A stretch of 64,000 nucleotides of DNA from the IMG/VR virus record IMGVR_UViG_3300015603_000051, positions 1-64,000 of that record; one strand, written 5' to 3'. Positions 42,004 to 50,336 of this stretch are shown here, in pieces; within the stretch, counting starts at the first letter, position 1, and each line of letters begins with the position of its first letter. The translations under genes were made by a program, and so were the position numbers. Source of the DNA: a virus. A model generated the notes under the pieces. That model made no database searches. It was given only the letters and a program-made list of their open reading frames with translations, and had not been told where the DNA came from.

Positions 42004-43544
42004 GAGTTTTTTAGCTCTTCCCTATACAATTCCAACAGGTCGCGTTGGTCTGCTCCCCGCGTCTCCAACACCTTGTACAACTTCTGCTCGACAGGACTGC
42101 CAACCAGCTTTACTACGGTCATGCTATTTACTTGCCCCGGCCTATCCATACGGGCATTGGCCTGATTCCATAATTCTAGCGATGGTACTGGGGTGAACCA
42201 AATCGTCGTTGACGCCCTTGTAAGCGTGAGCCCATGCGCCGCAGCGCGCGGTTGCAGCAAGAGCACCTTCATTTCATCTTCATGTTGAAACGCCTTGATA
42301 AGCCTGCTGCGTTCGTCCTTACCAACCGACCCATTGATGATGCCGTGCTTAATATGGTGCTTGTCTAGGAACTCGGATATGGCAACGAAGCTGTGCTTGA
42401 AGGTAGCAAACACTAAAACTTTATTAGGACAGTCATTTATCACTTCCAGCATTTCATTTAGTCTGGTCGTGGCCTTAAAGTCTACTACGTTTCCGTCGTC
42501 TGAATACACACATCCTGCAGAAATTTGTAAAAGCTTACCTAATAAAACTCCTGCGTTGACTGCGGTAATCTGCTCGCCTGCGGCATCCATCAACAGCTCA
42601 GCTTTCATCTTTTTGTAGTAGCTGGCTTGCCCCGGCGACATTTGAATCTCGCGGGTTTGATATACGATCGGCGGCAGGTCTAGGCAGTCTTTCTTGTCAA
42701 ACCGGATCGCCGGCTGCATAGCCTTGTGCACCAATTCCTTCGAGCCCAGCTTCGGCACCCATGTAAACATGGACACCTTATACATGGTCAAATCTTTCCA
42801 GCTATTGGCAAAGCGCGGCACGCCGTCAGGGTTGACCAGCTTCGCAATACCGTACGCGTCGACAGGGTTGTTCGCTGCCGGTGTGCCGGTCAGCATCCAC
42901 AGATAGGTTTCCTCCAGTACCAGTGTCTTGAGCGCCTTCCACCGGTCGCTGCCTACATCCTTCATGCAAGTTGCTTCATCAACAACTATCAGATCGAACT
43001 TCTCGGCGGCCAGCTCTCGGGTTACAGTCTTGATGCCGTCGTGGTTGATGACTACAAAGTCACAGTTGCCACGTATTACCTTCAGCCGCTGCTCCCGCGT
43101 ACCGTGCGCAATGCCGACTGTGCGGTGTATGGCGGTCTGGAAAATGTCTGACTCCCACGCCGACTTCAGGATGGACAGCGGGGCAATAACCAGTGCGCGT
43201 TTAATCAGCCCCTTCGTCATCAGGTAGTCTGCGGCCCAGATCGTTGCACTCGACTTGCCTAGACCCATATCGCCAAAGTTGAAGCATTTGCGGTTGAGCG
43301 TGGTGAACTCTGCCATGGTGCGCTGATGGTCGAACGGCTTATAAAATCCGGGGTAGTCATAGTCTTTTATGATCGGGCTCGGCGTCGACTTGAACCCTAG
43401 CTTAACCAGCGCTTGGGCATTCTCCATCGTCCACTTCACCAGCACATGCCCGTCGCCAAGGTGGGCGCTCTGTTCGATTGTTTCAGTTATACGGGCTGGA
43501 TATCGCGTGCGTAGCGAGATTGCCTTGTTGTCAATTATTTCCAT
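42000..43544 (-). CDS. SNF2/DEAD-type helicase
   Basis: 514 residues. N-terminal 65 residues unknown, then an SF2 helicase: Q-region FDHQRTMAEF, Walker A GDMGLGKSSA (91-100), Ia VIAPLSILKSAW, DEAT box IVVDEATCMKD, motif III LTGTPAANN, and in domain 2 VFATFKH, LLLQPRAAAHGLTLTRAS and QANARMDRPGQ. The SNF2-like form is common in phages and is used in replication or recombination. It overlaps its upstream neighbour by ten bases. Confidence 0.9.
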   Translation of the reverse strand: MEIIDNKAISLRTRYPARITETIEQSAHLGDGHVLVKWTMENAQALVKLGFKSTPSPIIKDYDYPGFYKPFDHQRTMAEFTTLNRKCFNFGDMGLGKSSATIWAADYLMTKGLIKRALVIAPLSILKSAWESDIFQTAIHRTVGIAHGTREQRLKVIRGNCDFVVINHDGIKTVTRELAAEKFDLIVVDEATCMKDVGSDRWKALKTLVLEETYLWMLTGTPAANNPVDAYGIAKLVNPDGVPRFANSWKDLTMYKVSMFTWVPKLGSKELVHKAMQPAIRFDKKDCLDLPPIVYQTREIQMSPGQASYYKKMKAELLMDAAGEQITAVNAGVLLGKLLQISAGCVYSDDGNVVDFKATTRLNEMLEVINDCPNKVLVFATFKHSFVAISEFLDKHHIKHGIINGSVGKDERSRLIKAFQHEDEMKVLLLQPRAAAHGLTLTRASTTIWFTPVPSLELWNQANARMDRPGQVNSMTVVKLVGSPVEQKLYKVLETRGADQRDLLELYREELKNS

Positions 43545-43897
43545 GTGAACTCCAGCGGGTCTTTTTTAGTTATAGCTGCGTTAGGTATGCTTACGTATCC
43601 TTGCCTACCATGTGTGCCAACGCCCTCTATCGAATTGTGGGGTCCTCCTGCCATTAGCATTAACCACTTCGTATAAATTTCTTTTGGTAGAAAGTCCAAC
43701 CGGTCAACAATAATTCTGTCGTAGAAGTCATGTTCCCCCGAGAATACGTTAATTATAGAAAATACTTCCGTTGTACTTCCATCCTCTGTATTAACAAGCG
43801 TATGATATTCAATCGCCAATGTTTTTGGCTGCGTGTGTGTTTTGCCTTGCATCGCAGCGGCGTAAAGGCCATTACTCATGCCGTATGGTGAGCCCAT
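43535..43897 (-). CDS. Hypothetical protein upstream of the helicase
   Basis: Start ATG 43897, AGGA upstream, one base after the preceding stop (longer frame to 43924 lies inside that gene). 120 residues: MGSPYGMSNGLYAAAMQGK..., then strands EYHTLVNTEDGSTTEVFSIINVFSG and a C-terminal Gly-rich part. No recognised domain. Confidence 0.65.
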   Translation of the reverse strand: MGSPYGMSNGLYAAAMQGKTHTQPKTLAIEYHTLVNTEDGSTTEVFSIINVFSGEHDFYDRIIVDRLDFLPKEIYTKWLMLMAGGPHNSIEGVGTHGRQGYVSIPNAAITKKDPLEFTWK

Positions 43898-43898
43898 G

Positions 43899-44234
43899 TC
43901 AAATCCTAAACCGAGAAAATTCACCTTCTAGTGACGCAACGTGTGCGTATTGCCTTGGGTAAAAATTTTCATCCACGCCCTGCTCAATAGCCAAGCCATA
44001 CAGAACAAACGCTTCTGTCGAGTCTGAAGGGTTCCGTATTTTATACTCCCCAAATCCGGGTATACGGACACCTCTACCAGCAGCGCGAAGTATGAGCATG
44101 CGGCTCTTTATCAGTTCTGGCAAACTATCTACATTCCGGCTCCACACGTTTCTATCATCAATGTTTGAGATATAACAATGCAGTGCGCCGCCATAAGCAC
44201 TTGACGGTCCAGTAATATTTATTTTTATAGCCAT
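43899..44234 (-). CDS. Hypothetical protein, first gene of the helicase unit
   Basis: 111 residues, GGGAG upstream, preceded by a promoter at 44264-44292. Mixed alpha/beta (IKINITGPSSAYGGALHCYISNIDDRNVW; GRGVRIPGFGEYKIRNPSD). No family recognised; likely co-expressed with the SNF2-type helicase. Confidence 0.7.
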   Translation of the reverse strand: MAIKINITGPSSAYGGALHCYISNIDDRNVWSRNVDSLPELIKSRMLILRAAGRGVRIPGFGEYKIRNPSDSTEAFVLYGLAIEQGVDENFYPRQYAHVASLEGEFSRFRI

Positions 44235-44263
44235 AACTTTCTCCCAAAAGCTTTACTATGTAT

Positions 44264-44292
44264 AGTATATACAGGCACCGAGCGTAATGCAA
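44264..44292 (-). promoter_or_regulatory. Leftward promoter
   Basis: Minus strand TTGCAT (44292-44287), 17-base spacer, TATACT (44269-44264). It sits in the 69-base gap between the HNH-like gene and the gene at 43899-44234. Confidence 0.7.
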
Positions 44293-44303
44293 GGTGCTAT
44301 TCG

Positions 44304-44570
44304 TTATTTTTTACGGCTCGCTTTTGGCTTGCCGCTCGACGTGCGCGGGTAGGACATATTAGCACTAGGCGATACCAGTCGTCGGTTAGATGCAGCGTTA
44401 CTGCCGCCCAGACTCAACGGCACGATGTGGTCGATCTGCTTGCCGGTACGGTCAACGCCTTTGGCATCTAACTCCCTGCGCGCTTTCTGTCGCTCCATAC
44501 GTAGAGGCAATTCTCCACGCTTTTGCTGTAGATCATACTCATGTTTATAGTCCCGCTTCGTAGCCATCAA
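44304..44570 (-). CDS. Small HNH-type protein
   Basis: 88 residues, ATG overlapping the nuclease stop. Basic N-terminus (KRDYKHEYDLQQKRGELPLRMERQKARRELDAKG) then QIDHIVPLSLGGSNAASNRRLVSPSANMSYPR, a short HNH core with DH and N-x-R-L. Small proteins of this exact plan are widespread in phages beside replication genes; whether they cut DNA is not known. Confidence 0.75.
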   Translation of the reverse strand: MMATKRDYKHEYDLQQKRGELPLRMERQKARRELDAKGVDRTGKQIDHIVPLSLGGSNAASNRRLVSPSANMSYPRTSSGKPKASRKK

Positions 44571-46189
44571 TATCTCCTTTTGTTGGATTTAAATTCACAC
44601 CCGTCTACAGGGCAGAACCCGCATAGCCCTGACGGAGACGGGCTAAACGTACCACTCTTTTTGGCAACTTCAATGCGCTGCACATCCTGAATCCATTTAC
44701 GCCATAACAGTTTCTGGTCTTTCTTCAGATACGTCGCCTGCACCAGCTGGTCGACCACAAGGAATACCAACCCACCGCGCACCTTGTCCACCTTCGGGAA
44801 GTGCCTGAACACCATCAGTGCCATCAGCTCCAACTGCTTCGGGTCAGCAAACTTGCTGCTCTTGCCTGTATTGTGCGTAGGTATAAAATTTCTAGTACAC
44901 AAAAAAGTATTGTCTGGCGAGTTTACTGAAATACACTGCGTAGAAACCGGAGCTGTTTTCTTAACTGATACTACTTTTCTATACCAAGAATTACCGGCCC
45001 CCCACTCTACATTTATTCTATCCGCCTTTCTAGGCAGGAGGAAGGGGTTAAACCCAATAGGTCTAAATGCAAGTGGATATGCCGTGACAGTCAAACCAAA
45101 CCCGTGCTGTAGCGTCTTCGCTTGGTTTACCCGCTGCCCCATAGACTCAAGCAAACACTTTACATCGTCAGACAGGCGTTTATCGCAAGTAGTAAATACG
45201 GCCTGTTTTCTCGTAGGATTTGCGTTCCCGTCGCCATCCATAAGTCCCCGTATAAGGTCGAGGCGTTGTGCGGAAGAAGCCGTCAGATACTCCGCTGGGA
45301 TATGTTTATTGTTGAGTACGCCGATTGCTTTTAGTTTCCTAGATAGCCCGTAAATAGTTCTGGTGGGGCAAGTGTTATTTTTTCCGCTTGTATCTCCCCC
45401 CGCTACATACCCGCGTCTAGCTATTTCTTCCCACACAAAAGCATCTGGCTTTGAAATTGAACTAGAGCGAGAACTGCCGTCCGCTATCCACAAACCAAGA
45501 ATATAGGGGTCTACCGTCAGCTTTTTATGCTCTGTTTGTGTAGGCTTACACACAGCTATTTTACTACCAACTGCCAGCTCAGTTACAGATACGACTGCCC
45601 CATCATAAAGTTTCCACAGATGTACGTCGTCGCATACAACAGAAGTTTTATCGTCAAATTTAACTTCGTAGCACTCTCTATTATGTATGCCAGACTTGCC
45701 AACAACCTTGCATTGCTCTCCATTGCTGTCGAATACAGTATCCCCCACAGCTAAATCACGCATAGTAACGAACCCGCTAGGAGTTGGTATTTCTTCAGTA
45801 AGGGCTAACCCTTTCCAGTCCAGCACTCGGGCCGTCGTACCGTTTACCACCAACACATCTGCGATACCGCGAACAAATCGATCAGCAGAATCAAAGTCGC
45901 AAGGGCGCAGGTTGTAGTCCAAAGCCATTTTATATTCAACGTACCTATCTCCATCCATATCCTCTACCTTTTTTACGGCAGGCATGAACTTGGCATGCTG
46001 CTCAGGTAGTGGGGTCTTACCATTCAAATGATCTTCGATCGCTTCATGCACCAGCGTGCCGTACAGCGTAGCCTCATTACCCGAGTCTTTCACATCCTTC
46101 AGCACGTATTGGTGCTGGTAACGGCGCGCACATTGTTGAAAGGTTTTCAATGCGCTGAACGACCATGTGACCGGAATTTCGTTGTCCAT
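44567..46189 (-). CDS. Cas4/RecB-like PD-(D/E)XK nuclease with class 3 intein
   Basis: 540 residues as translated; 226 after splicing. N-extein 1-126: FSALKTFQQCARRYQHQYV (Cys20), GTLVHEAIEDHL (His48, the RecB-family His), GIADVLVV with the first Asp, and RVLDWK with catalytic Lys126. C-extein from Thr441: TGKSSKFADPKQLELMAL (Q-L motif), ending GLCGFCPVDGCEF, three Cys (523, 526, 531) that with Cys20 form the iron-sulphur site of Cas4/AddB nucleases. Processes DNA ends in recombination or replication. Active only if the 314-residue intein is removed. Confidence 0.9.
   Translation of the reverse strand: MDNEIPVTWSFSALKTFQQCARRYQHQYVLKDVKDSGNEATLYGTLVHEAIEDHLNGKTPLPEQHAKFMPAVKKVEDMDGDRYVEYKMALDYNLRPCDFDSADRFVRGIADVLVVNGTTARVLDWKGLALTEEIPTPSGFVTMRDLAVGDTVFDSNGEQCKVVGKSGIHNRECYEVKFDDKTSVVCDDVHLWKLYDGAVVSVTELAVGSKIAVCKPTQTEHKKLTVDPYILGLWIADGSSRSSSISKPDAFVWEEIARRGYVAGGDTSGKNNTCPTRTIYGLSRKLKAIGVLNNKHIPAEYLTASSAQRLDLIRGLMDGDGNANPTRKQAVFTTCDKRLSDDVKCLLESMGQRVNQAKTLQHGFGLTVTAYPLAFRPIGFNPFLLPRKADRINVEWGAGNSWYRKVVSVKKTAPVSTQCISVNSPDNTFLCTRNFIPTHNTGKSSKFADPKQLELMALMVFRHFPKVDKVRGGLVFLVVDQLVQATYLKKDQKLLWRKWIQDVQRIEVAKKSGTFSPSPSGLCGFCPVDGCEFKSNKRRY
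44870..45811 (-). other. Class 3 intein with LAGLIDADG endonuclease
   Basis: Residues 127-440 of the nuclease. It starts with Gly127, not Cys/Ser/Thr (GLALTEEIPTPSGFVTMRDL). Block B has VHLW with His190 and Trp192. Block F has CISVNSPDNTF with Cys419 at the position normally held by Asp. Block G is IPTHN/T with Thr438. Trp192, Cys419 and Thr438 are the W-C-T triplet that defines class 3 inteins, which splice via the block F Cys. Two LAGLIDADG helices (YILGLWIADGS, LIRGLMDGDGN) form the homing domain. The insertion lies between catalytic Lys126 and the TGK of the host motif. Confidence 0.88.
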
Positions 46190-46204
46190 ATTGTCCTTTT
46201 GTTA

Positions 46205-48130
46205 TTATTTAGCATCGCCGTATGTGTAGCCGAACCCTGCTTCTGCTGAAAGAGGAATATCAGGCCACCATGACGGAGCTTGTGAAAAGATTTTTACGGC
46301 GTGTTCTACTGCTTCATCTGCTTGGGACTCAGGCACGATAAACCCGGCTTCGTCATGCGTGCTTGATATGATTCTAGCATATTTGGCAAGTTCTAACTGC
46401 TGTTCCATCACAACATTTCTTGACAAATGCTGCACCAGATTCTCTAGGAGCATCGAGCCATATATCCGGCTCGCGTTGCGCCCGTGCCCATACCGCCACT
46501 CCTGCTTGCCTTTACCATTCAGCTCTTTGCGCAGGTCAGGGAAGTACAGGAACCGCCCGCCGGGGGTAATGATTCTGTCCTTCTCCGTGTAGCACATGCC
46601 ACCTACATCGACGTTGATAGTCTGTCCATTAAACATTGCGTTGATCGCCGCCTCACACCGCCCCCACATACCGTTGTCGCGATCTGAAATGTGCTTGTGC
46701 TTCGTACGCCACAGCTCCACTACACGCTTGCTCTCTGAATCTGATATGTCCATCGGGAACCCGTTCTGCTTACTTAGGTAGCGCACCATCCGTTGAAACG
46801 CTTCCCATGCTGCACCGTACTGGAGCCCCAAGTGGGCGGTCTTACCAATAAACCTTTCTGCTTCATTTTTCTTCGTGACAGTCATATCGAACAGCGTCGA
46901 TGCAAAATCACAGTACAGGTCAGCGCCGTTGCGCAGCATATCGACCGTGTTCAGCTGCCCCGAGATACAGTGCGTACCGCGCAGCTCGATGTTGGAACTG
47001 TCCACGACGACCACGACATGCCCCTTCGGCGCGCGCAGCGATTGCCGCAATACCTGTGATGGCTTCGGGTCCTTCTTGTTCACACGCGGCATGTTCTGTA
47101 CGTTTAACTTCATCGTGCCGCCTTGGCGCCATGTGGTCGCGGCGCAGTACCGGTACGGCATCGGTAGCTTACCCTCACACACCTCCGCTATGCGGATGAA
47201 TGACTCGATGCGCGTCTCCAACTGCGACGACTTTACACCCAGCCGGCCAGCCGCAGCCATAGCGACACGCGAATCCTCATGCTCCAGCAAGTCTGTCATG
47301 CCGGCATCGGTCTTGGCCAGCGCCGGTATCATTTTCCCCGGGGCGGTCTTGCTCTCCTTCATCGGCACCTCTGCACCGAGGCGCGTCAGCAGTCCTGCAA
47401 ATTGTGGCTGGCTCATAAGGATAGGGCGCATCATGTCCACGCACTCGTCCGCTGTCATACCTTCTGCCCACGCACAGGCAGATACCGCTACGCCTAGAAT
47501 CGCGGTGCGCTTGCGCTCCTGTTCTTCCAGCAATGCCGCACGCAGTTTGGGCACATCTACTTCAAACGTCGGCTCGACCAGCATGCGGATAGTTGCATCG
47601 ATGATCTTCAGTTCCGTCTTACTCGTCATAGGCAGCAGATGCTCGAACAGCGCCCAGCAAATGTCCGTATCGTCGCGGTTATAGATGCGCATCTTGGCAA
47701 TTTCATCAGGCGTAAAATCTTTTAGCTTCTTGCCTTTCGTGTTCACCGCATCCAGACTGCCCTTCTCCATCCCGATTTCTTTGGCCAGCGCCTTCAGCGA
47801 CCCGCCGACGGTCAGGTTGTAGTGTGGCTTCGCCATGGCCAGCGTGCACGCCCATAACTTCGGGCGCACGCCAAAGCGCCACGCTAGGACCATGCCGTCA
47901 AATTCCGACAAATTGTGAGCCACAACCATCATGTTAGACCAGTCGATCGCTGCACAAAACTTCGCTATACGATCTTCACCAAAAATAACTCTTGTCTGCC
48001 CGCCGTTCAGCTTCACCGCAATGCTCTGAATTTCTGTCTCGGGGTGCATTACGTATTCGATCGGGTTCATCTTGGTTAGGCTGTGTTCAACCGACCAAAA
48101 AGTTTCAACGTCAATTGCCATTACATCCAT
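46205..48130 (-). CDS. Family A DNA polymerase with 3'-5' exonuclease
   Basis: 641 residues, GGGAG before ATG 48130. Exonuclease domain: AIDVET (Asp7, Glu9), AHNLSEFDGMVL (Asp78), YNRDDTDICW (Asp153-154). Polymerase domain: motif A VDSSNIELRGTH (Asp377), motif B RFIGKTAHLGLQYG (Arg426, Lys430, Tyr438), motif C STHDEAGF (Asp593). Shorter than bacterial Pol I because the 5' nuclease is absent, as in T7-type polymerases. Motif A reads DSSNIELR rather than the usual DYSQIELR, so the Tyr/Phe next to the metal Asp is Ser. Confidence 0.92.
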   Translation of the reverse strand: MDVMAIDVETFWSVEHSLTKMNPIEYVMHPETEIQSIAVKLNGGQTRVIFGEDRIAKFCAAIDWSNMMVVAHNLSEFDGMVLAWRFGVRPKLWACTLAMAKPHYNLTVGGSLKALAKEIGMEKGSLDAVNTKGKKLKDFTPDEIAKMRIYNRDDTDICWALFEHLLPMTSKTELKIIDATIRMLVEPTFEVDVPKLRAALLEEQERKRTAILGVAVSACAWAEGMTADECVDMMRPILMSQPQFAGLLTRLGAEVPMKESKTAPGKMIPALAKTDAGMTDLLEHEDSRVAMAAAGRLGVKSSQLETRIESFIRIAEVCEGKLPMPYRYCAATTWRQGGTMKLNVQNMPRVNKKDPKPSQVLRQSLRAPKGHVVVVVDSSNIELRGTHCISGQLNTVDMLRNGADLYCDFASTLFDMTVTKKNEAERFIGKTAHLGLQYGAAWEAFQRMVRYLSKQNGFPMDISDSESKRVVELWRTKHKHISDRDNGMWGRCEAAINAMFNGQTINVDVGGMCYTEKDRIITPGGRFLYFPDLRKELNGKGKQEWRYGHGRNASRIYGSMLLENLVQHLSRNVVMEQQLELAKYARIISSTHDEAGFIVPESQADEAVEHAVKIFSQAPSWWPDIPLSAEAGFGYTYGDAK

Positions 48131-48133
48131 GTG

Positions 48134-48574
48134 CTACTCCCAAGAATCAAATAATGCTTTAAGCGCGCGCGAACGCTCTTCTTCTGTCGGCTTGTTCGGA
48201 TTCGCTCGTTGCACTGCTGCCTGCTGTCCATACTGTTGCTGCTGCATAGCTTGGTTTGCATGTATCTGCGCTTGCCCTAGTCCGCCACCCGTCCGCAGGC
48301 GTAAGCCGTTAAGATAATCCTGTTTCGCTTCCTCCATATCCTGTTTCGCAGGTTCGTCGTGCTCAGTTACGATCGCCTTCAGCAGCTCCCCGCAGGCCAT
48401 ACGGAGCCGGTACTTCCGCGACGCTTCTTCTATGAGCACCTTTTCATGCGGCTCTGCATTAAACAAAATCTTCTCGCATGCAGCCTGTATCGCAGGCGGA
48501 ACTTTCTCGTCTCGCACATCTATAAAATCAAGCAGCGTCTGCACGGCTGGATGTATTTCTGGTTTATTTTCCAT
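48134..48574 (-). CDS. Hypothetical protein between polymerase and VRR-NUC nuclease
   Basis: 146 residues. Helical throughout, with an acidic N-terminal half and a Gln-rich C-terminal half (HANQAMQQQQYGQQAAVQRANPNKP). Its ATG overlaps the stop of the nuclease gene by one base. No known domain; a polymerase accessory role is possible from position. Confidence 0.7.
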   Translation of the reverse strand: MENKPEIHPAVQTLLDFIDVRDEKVPPAIQAACEKILFNAEPHEKVLIEEASRKYRLRMACGELLKAIVTEHDEPAKQDMEEAKQDYLNGLRLRTGGGLGQAQIHANQAMQQQQYGQQAAVQRANPNKPTEEERSRALKALFDSWE

Positions 48575-48879
48575 TACTTTTCTCCCGATAAGAACTTCTC
48601 TACTTCATCGTAGCCTGTAGCCACGCCCAGCTTCGTCAGCCGCACTACGAACGCTCTGCCGCCCGCTAGTGCAATGTTGTCTAGGTTATTCTGCTGCAGC
48701 GCTGTGACGGCTGTGTCTGCCTTTACTTCAATGCCGAAGAACCTTCCGTTCTTACATCCGACCACATCAGGAATCCCTGTACTGCCAAACCCATTTGCTG
48801 GCGGGAAGAAGAAATAACATGGGTACTTTTTCAAAATCCTGCGCAGCTTATCTTTCGCTTTCGACTCTGCTGTAGCCAT
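48574..48879 (-). CDS. VRR-NUC nuclease
   Basis: 101 residues, the usual size of stand-alone phage VRR-NUC proteins. FPPANGFGSTGIPDVVGCKNGRFFGIEVKAD gives the PD-(D/E)XK core (Asp in PDVV, Glu and Lys in EVK), then QQNNLDNIALAGGRAFVV. Holliday-junction or structure-specific cleavage is the likely activity. It acts alongside the Cas4-like nuclease. Confidence 0.88.
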   Translation of the reverse strand: MATAESKAKDKLRRILKKYPCYFFFPPANGFGSTGIPDVVGCKNGRFFGIEVKADTAVTALQQNNLDNIALAGGRAFVVRLTKLGVATGYDEVEKFLSGEK

Positions 48880-49094
48880 TATTCGCGCCCCTTAAAAAGT
48901 AATGCTCTGATAGCGGTCTTTGATTCTGCGCTGATATGCTTCGTAATATGAGGGACCGCATACATATTTCTAATAAGCTCCAGCATAATGGCGTGTCGAA
49001 TTTCTAGCAGTTTTAATTTCTTCTTTTGCAGCCTAATCAATTTGTCGGCGCTATCCACGCCCGCTCGAAGATTTTTAACTATGTCATCGTTCAT
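48879..49094 (-). CDS. Small helical protein
   Basis: Start ATG 49094, one base after the upstream stop; 71 residues. MNDDIVKNLRAGVDSADKLIRLQKKKLKLLEIRHAIMLELI is a continuous charged helix. Overlaps the VRR-NUC start by one base. Unknown function. Confidence 0.65.
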   Translation of the reverse strand: MNDDIVKNLRAGVDSADKLIRLQKKKLKLLEIRHAIMLELIRNMYAVPHITKHISAESKTAIRALLFKGRE

Positions 49095-49095
49095 A

Positions 49096-49347
49096 TCAGA
49101 ACTCCGTTTCAAGTAACTGCTTCTTCGCTATCTCCATCCACCACAAAGTATCTCCGCAGTCGCCCATACTGCTAGCGAAATAAAGTTCCTTGTCCGCATT
49201 GAAGCCGATAACAACTACGTTCTGTAATGCGCTTTTTAGCGCGGCTTCTAGTACACGTTCGCTTGGAATATCCAGTGTTGTATTAACCGACAGTATTTTT
49301 ACGTTATCTACGAGTTTCATTACTCCCCCCCCATTTTCTTCATTCAT
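49096..49347 (-). CDS. Small alpha/beta protein
   Basis: 83 residues from ATG 49347 (ATGA overlap); an internal ATG at 49320 follows a G-rich ribosome site and may be the true start (74 residues). The core NVVVIGFNADKELYFASSMGDCGDTLWWMEIAKKQLLE is a strand-strand-helix seen in several phage small proteins. Function unknown. Confidence 0.7.
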   Translation of the reverse strand: MNEENGGGVMKLVDNVKILSVNTTLDIPSERVLEAALKSALQNVVVIGFNADKELYFASSMGDCGDTLWWMEIAKKQLLETEF

Positions 49348-49577
49348 TTTATGAAATCCCTAATAGTTTTTACAGTCCAATATTTAACTTGTGTCCCATG
49401 TTTTGTGATATACCCATCCGGCGGCGGGATATGTCCCCGTACAACTGCGGTGTTTATACTGTTACCTGTGGTATACCCAAACATTTTTAGTATTTCCCGA
49501 GCATTTAGCCTTCCATCATCACTAAGATGGAGCATCCATTCGGGGGCTACAACTTTTGCTCTCCGCTTCATAGCCAT
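49344..49577 (-). CDS. Putative excisionase-like winged HTH protein
   Basis: 77 residues from ATG 49577 (GGATGATATGGC context, GAGG upstream). LNAREILKMFGYTTGNSINTAVVRGHIPPPDGYITKHGTQVKYWTVKTIRDFI has the helix-turn-helix plus wing plan of AlpA/excisionase-type DNA-binding proteins, including the invariant hydrophobic ILKMFG. Probably a transcriptional regulator, since no integrase is present. Confidence 0.65.
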   Translation of the reverse strand: MAMKRRAKVVAPEWMLHLSDDGRLNAREILKMFGYTTGNSINTAVVRGHIPPPDGYITKHGTQVKYWTVKTIRDFIK

Positions 49578-49578
49578 A

Positions 49579-49761
49579 TCATCCTCCCATCCTTTCCTCC
49601 ACTGCCATGAGCACAGCTGCTTCCACGGCATCCAACAGCGTTGGGTAGTCACGTACCAGCACCTCCACTTCAGACGCTTCTACGAAGACTTTGCCGCCCC
49701 ACATATCGGGGTAGCAGCCATGCTCCACCATTAAACGAAACACTCTGTCATACTTGCCCAT
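49579..49761 (-). CDS. Small hypothetical protein
   Basis: 60 residues from ATG 49761 (GGCGTAAC upstream). MGKYDRVFRLMVEHGCYPDMWGGKVFVEASEVEVL followed by a helix. No known family; stop is one base before the next ATG. Confidence 0.6.
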   Translation of the reverse strand: MGKYDRVFRLMVEHGCYPDMWGGKVFVEASEVEVLVRDYPTLLDAVEAAVLMAVEERMGG

Positions 49762-49762
49762 G

Positions 49763-49924
49763 TTACGCCTCCGGCGTGTGTACAGATTCAAACAACTCAA
49801 ATAGCCTGCGCTGCCACCTAAGCATTTCTTCGTGGTCTGCTATATTATTATGTGTAGCAAACTCATATGTCGCTTTTCTAAAGCAAGACACCGCCTCTTT
49901 AAATTCTTCAGCCAAGTCGTTCAT
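49763..49924 (-). CDS. Small hypothetical protein
   Basis: 53 residues from ATG 49924, one base after the upstream stop. MNDLAEEFKEAVSCFRKATYEFATHNNIADHEEMLRW is a single helical unit. Unknown. Confidence 0.6.
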   Translation of the reverse strand: MNDLAEEFKEAVSCFRKATYEFATHNNIADHEEMLRWQRRLFELFESVHTPEA

Positions 49925-49925
49925 G

Positions 49926-50336
49926 TTAGTTGTCCTGAATTGTGTAGTGCTGTGGATATTTATCGGCGTGTAATTCACGCAGATTGTTTGCTACTTCGGT
50001 CAGGTGCATCGTTGCCGCATCCATGCCACTCCCATACTGCCTATCGTCCTCAACCCGCCCAGCGTATCCTGCATCGATAATAATAGCAATGTCGGACAGA
50101 GCACTAGCAAGGTGCGGTACGCCCTCTGCATCACAATCCTCTCCCGCCCAGTACGCCAGCATGTGGCGCATAATCGCATCGTAGTACACCGACACTTTCA
50201 CGCCATGCACCAGATAGTCAGACCGTCCGTATTTCAACACGCCATTCAGCATGCCTACACAACCGGCAGCGATGGCCGTAGCGGGGAAGGTGTGCACTGG
50301 CAATTTCGTCGCTCCAAATTCGTATTTCGCATTCAT
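49926..50336 (-). CDS. DUF5664-like dATP/dGTP diphosphohydrolase
   Basis: 136 residues. KYEFGATKLPVHTFPATAIAAGCVGMLNGVLKYG, RHMLAYWAGEDCDAEGVPHLASALSDIAIIIDAG shows the Glu-Asp and His pattern of the all-alpha MazG-like NTP pyrophosphohydrolase family annotated as dATP/dGTP diphosphohydrolase (DUF5664). Would trim the deoxynucleotide pool. The family also occurs in phages with modified purines, but no PurZ homologue is in this window. Confidence 0.75.
   Translation of the reverse strand: MNAKYEFGATKLPVHTFPATAIAAGCVGMLNGVLKYGRSDYLVHGVKVSVYYDAIMRHMLAYWAGEDCDAEGVPHLASALSDIAIIIDAGYAGRVEDDRQYGSGMDAATMHLTEVANNLRELHADKYPQHYTIQDN

Noticed and set aside
49344-49577. Excisionase implying a temperate life cycle
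   Set aside because: No integrase, attachment site or recognisable CI-like repressor is present; similar winged-helix proteins serve as regulators.
49926-50336. Evidence for a 2-aminoadenine (Z) genome
   Set aside because: Only a DUF5664-like hydrolase is seen; no PurZ or DatZ homologue in the window.
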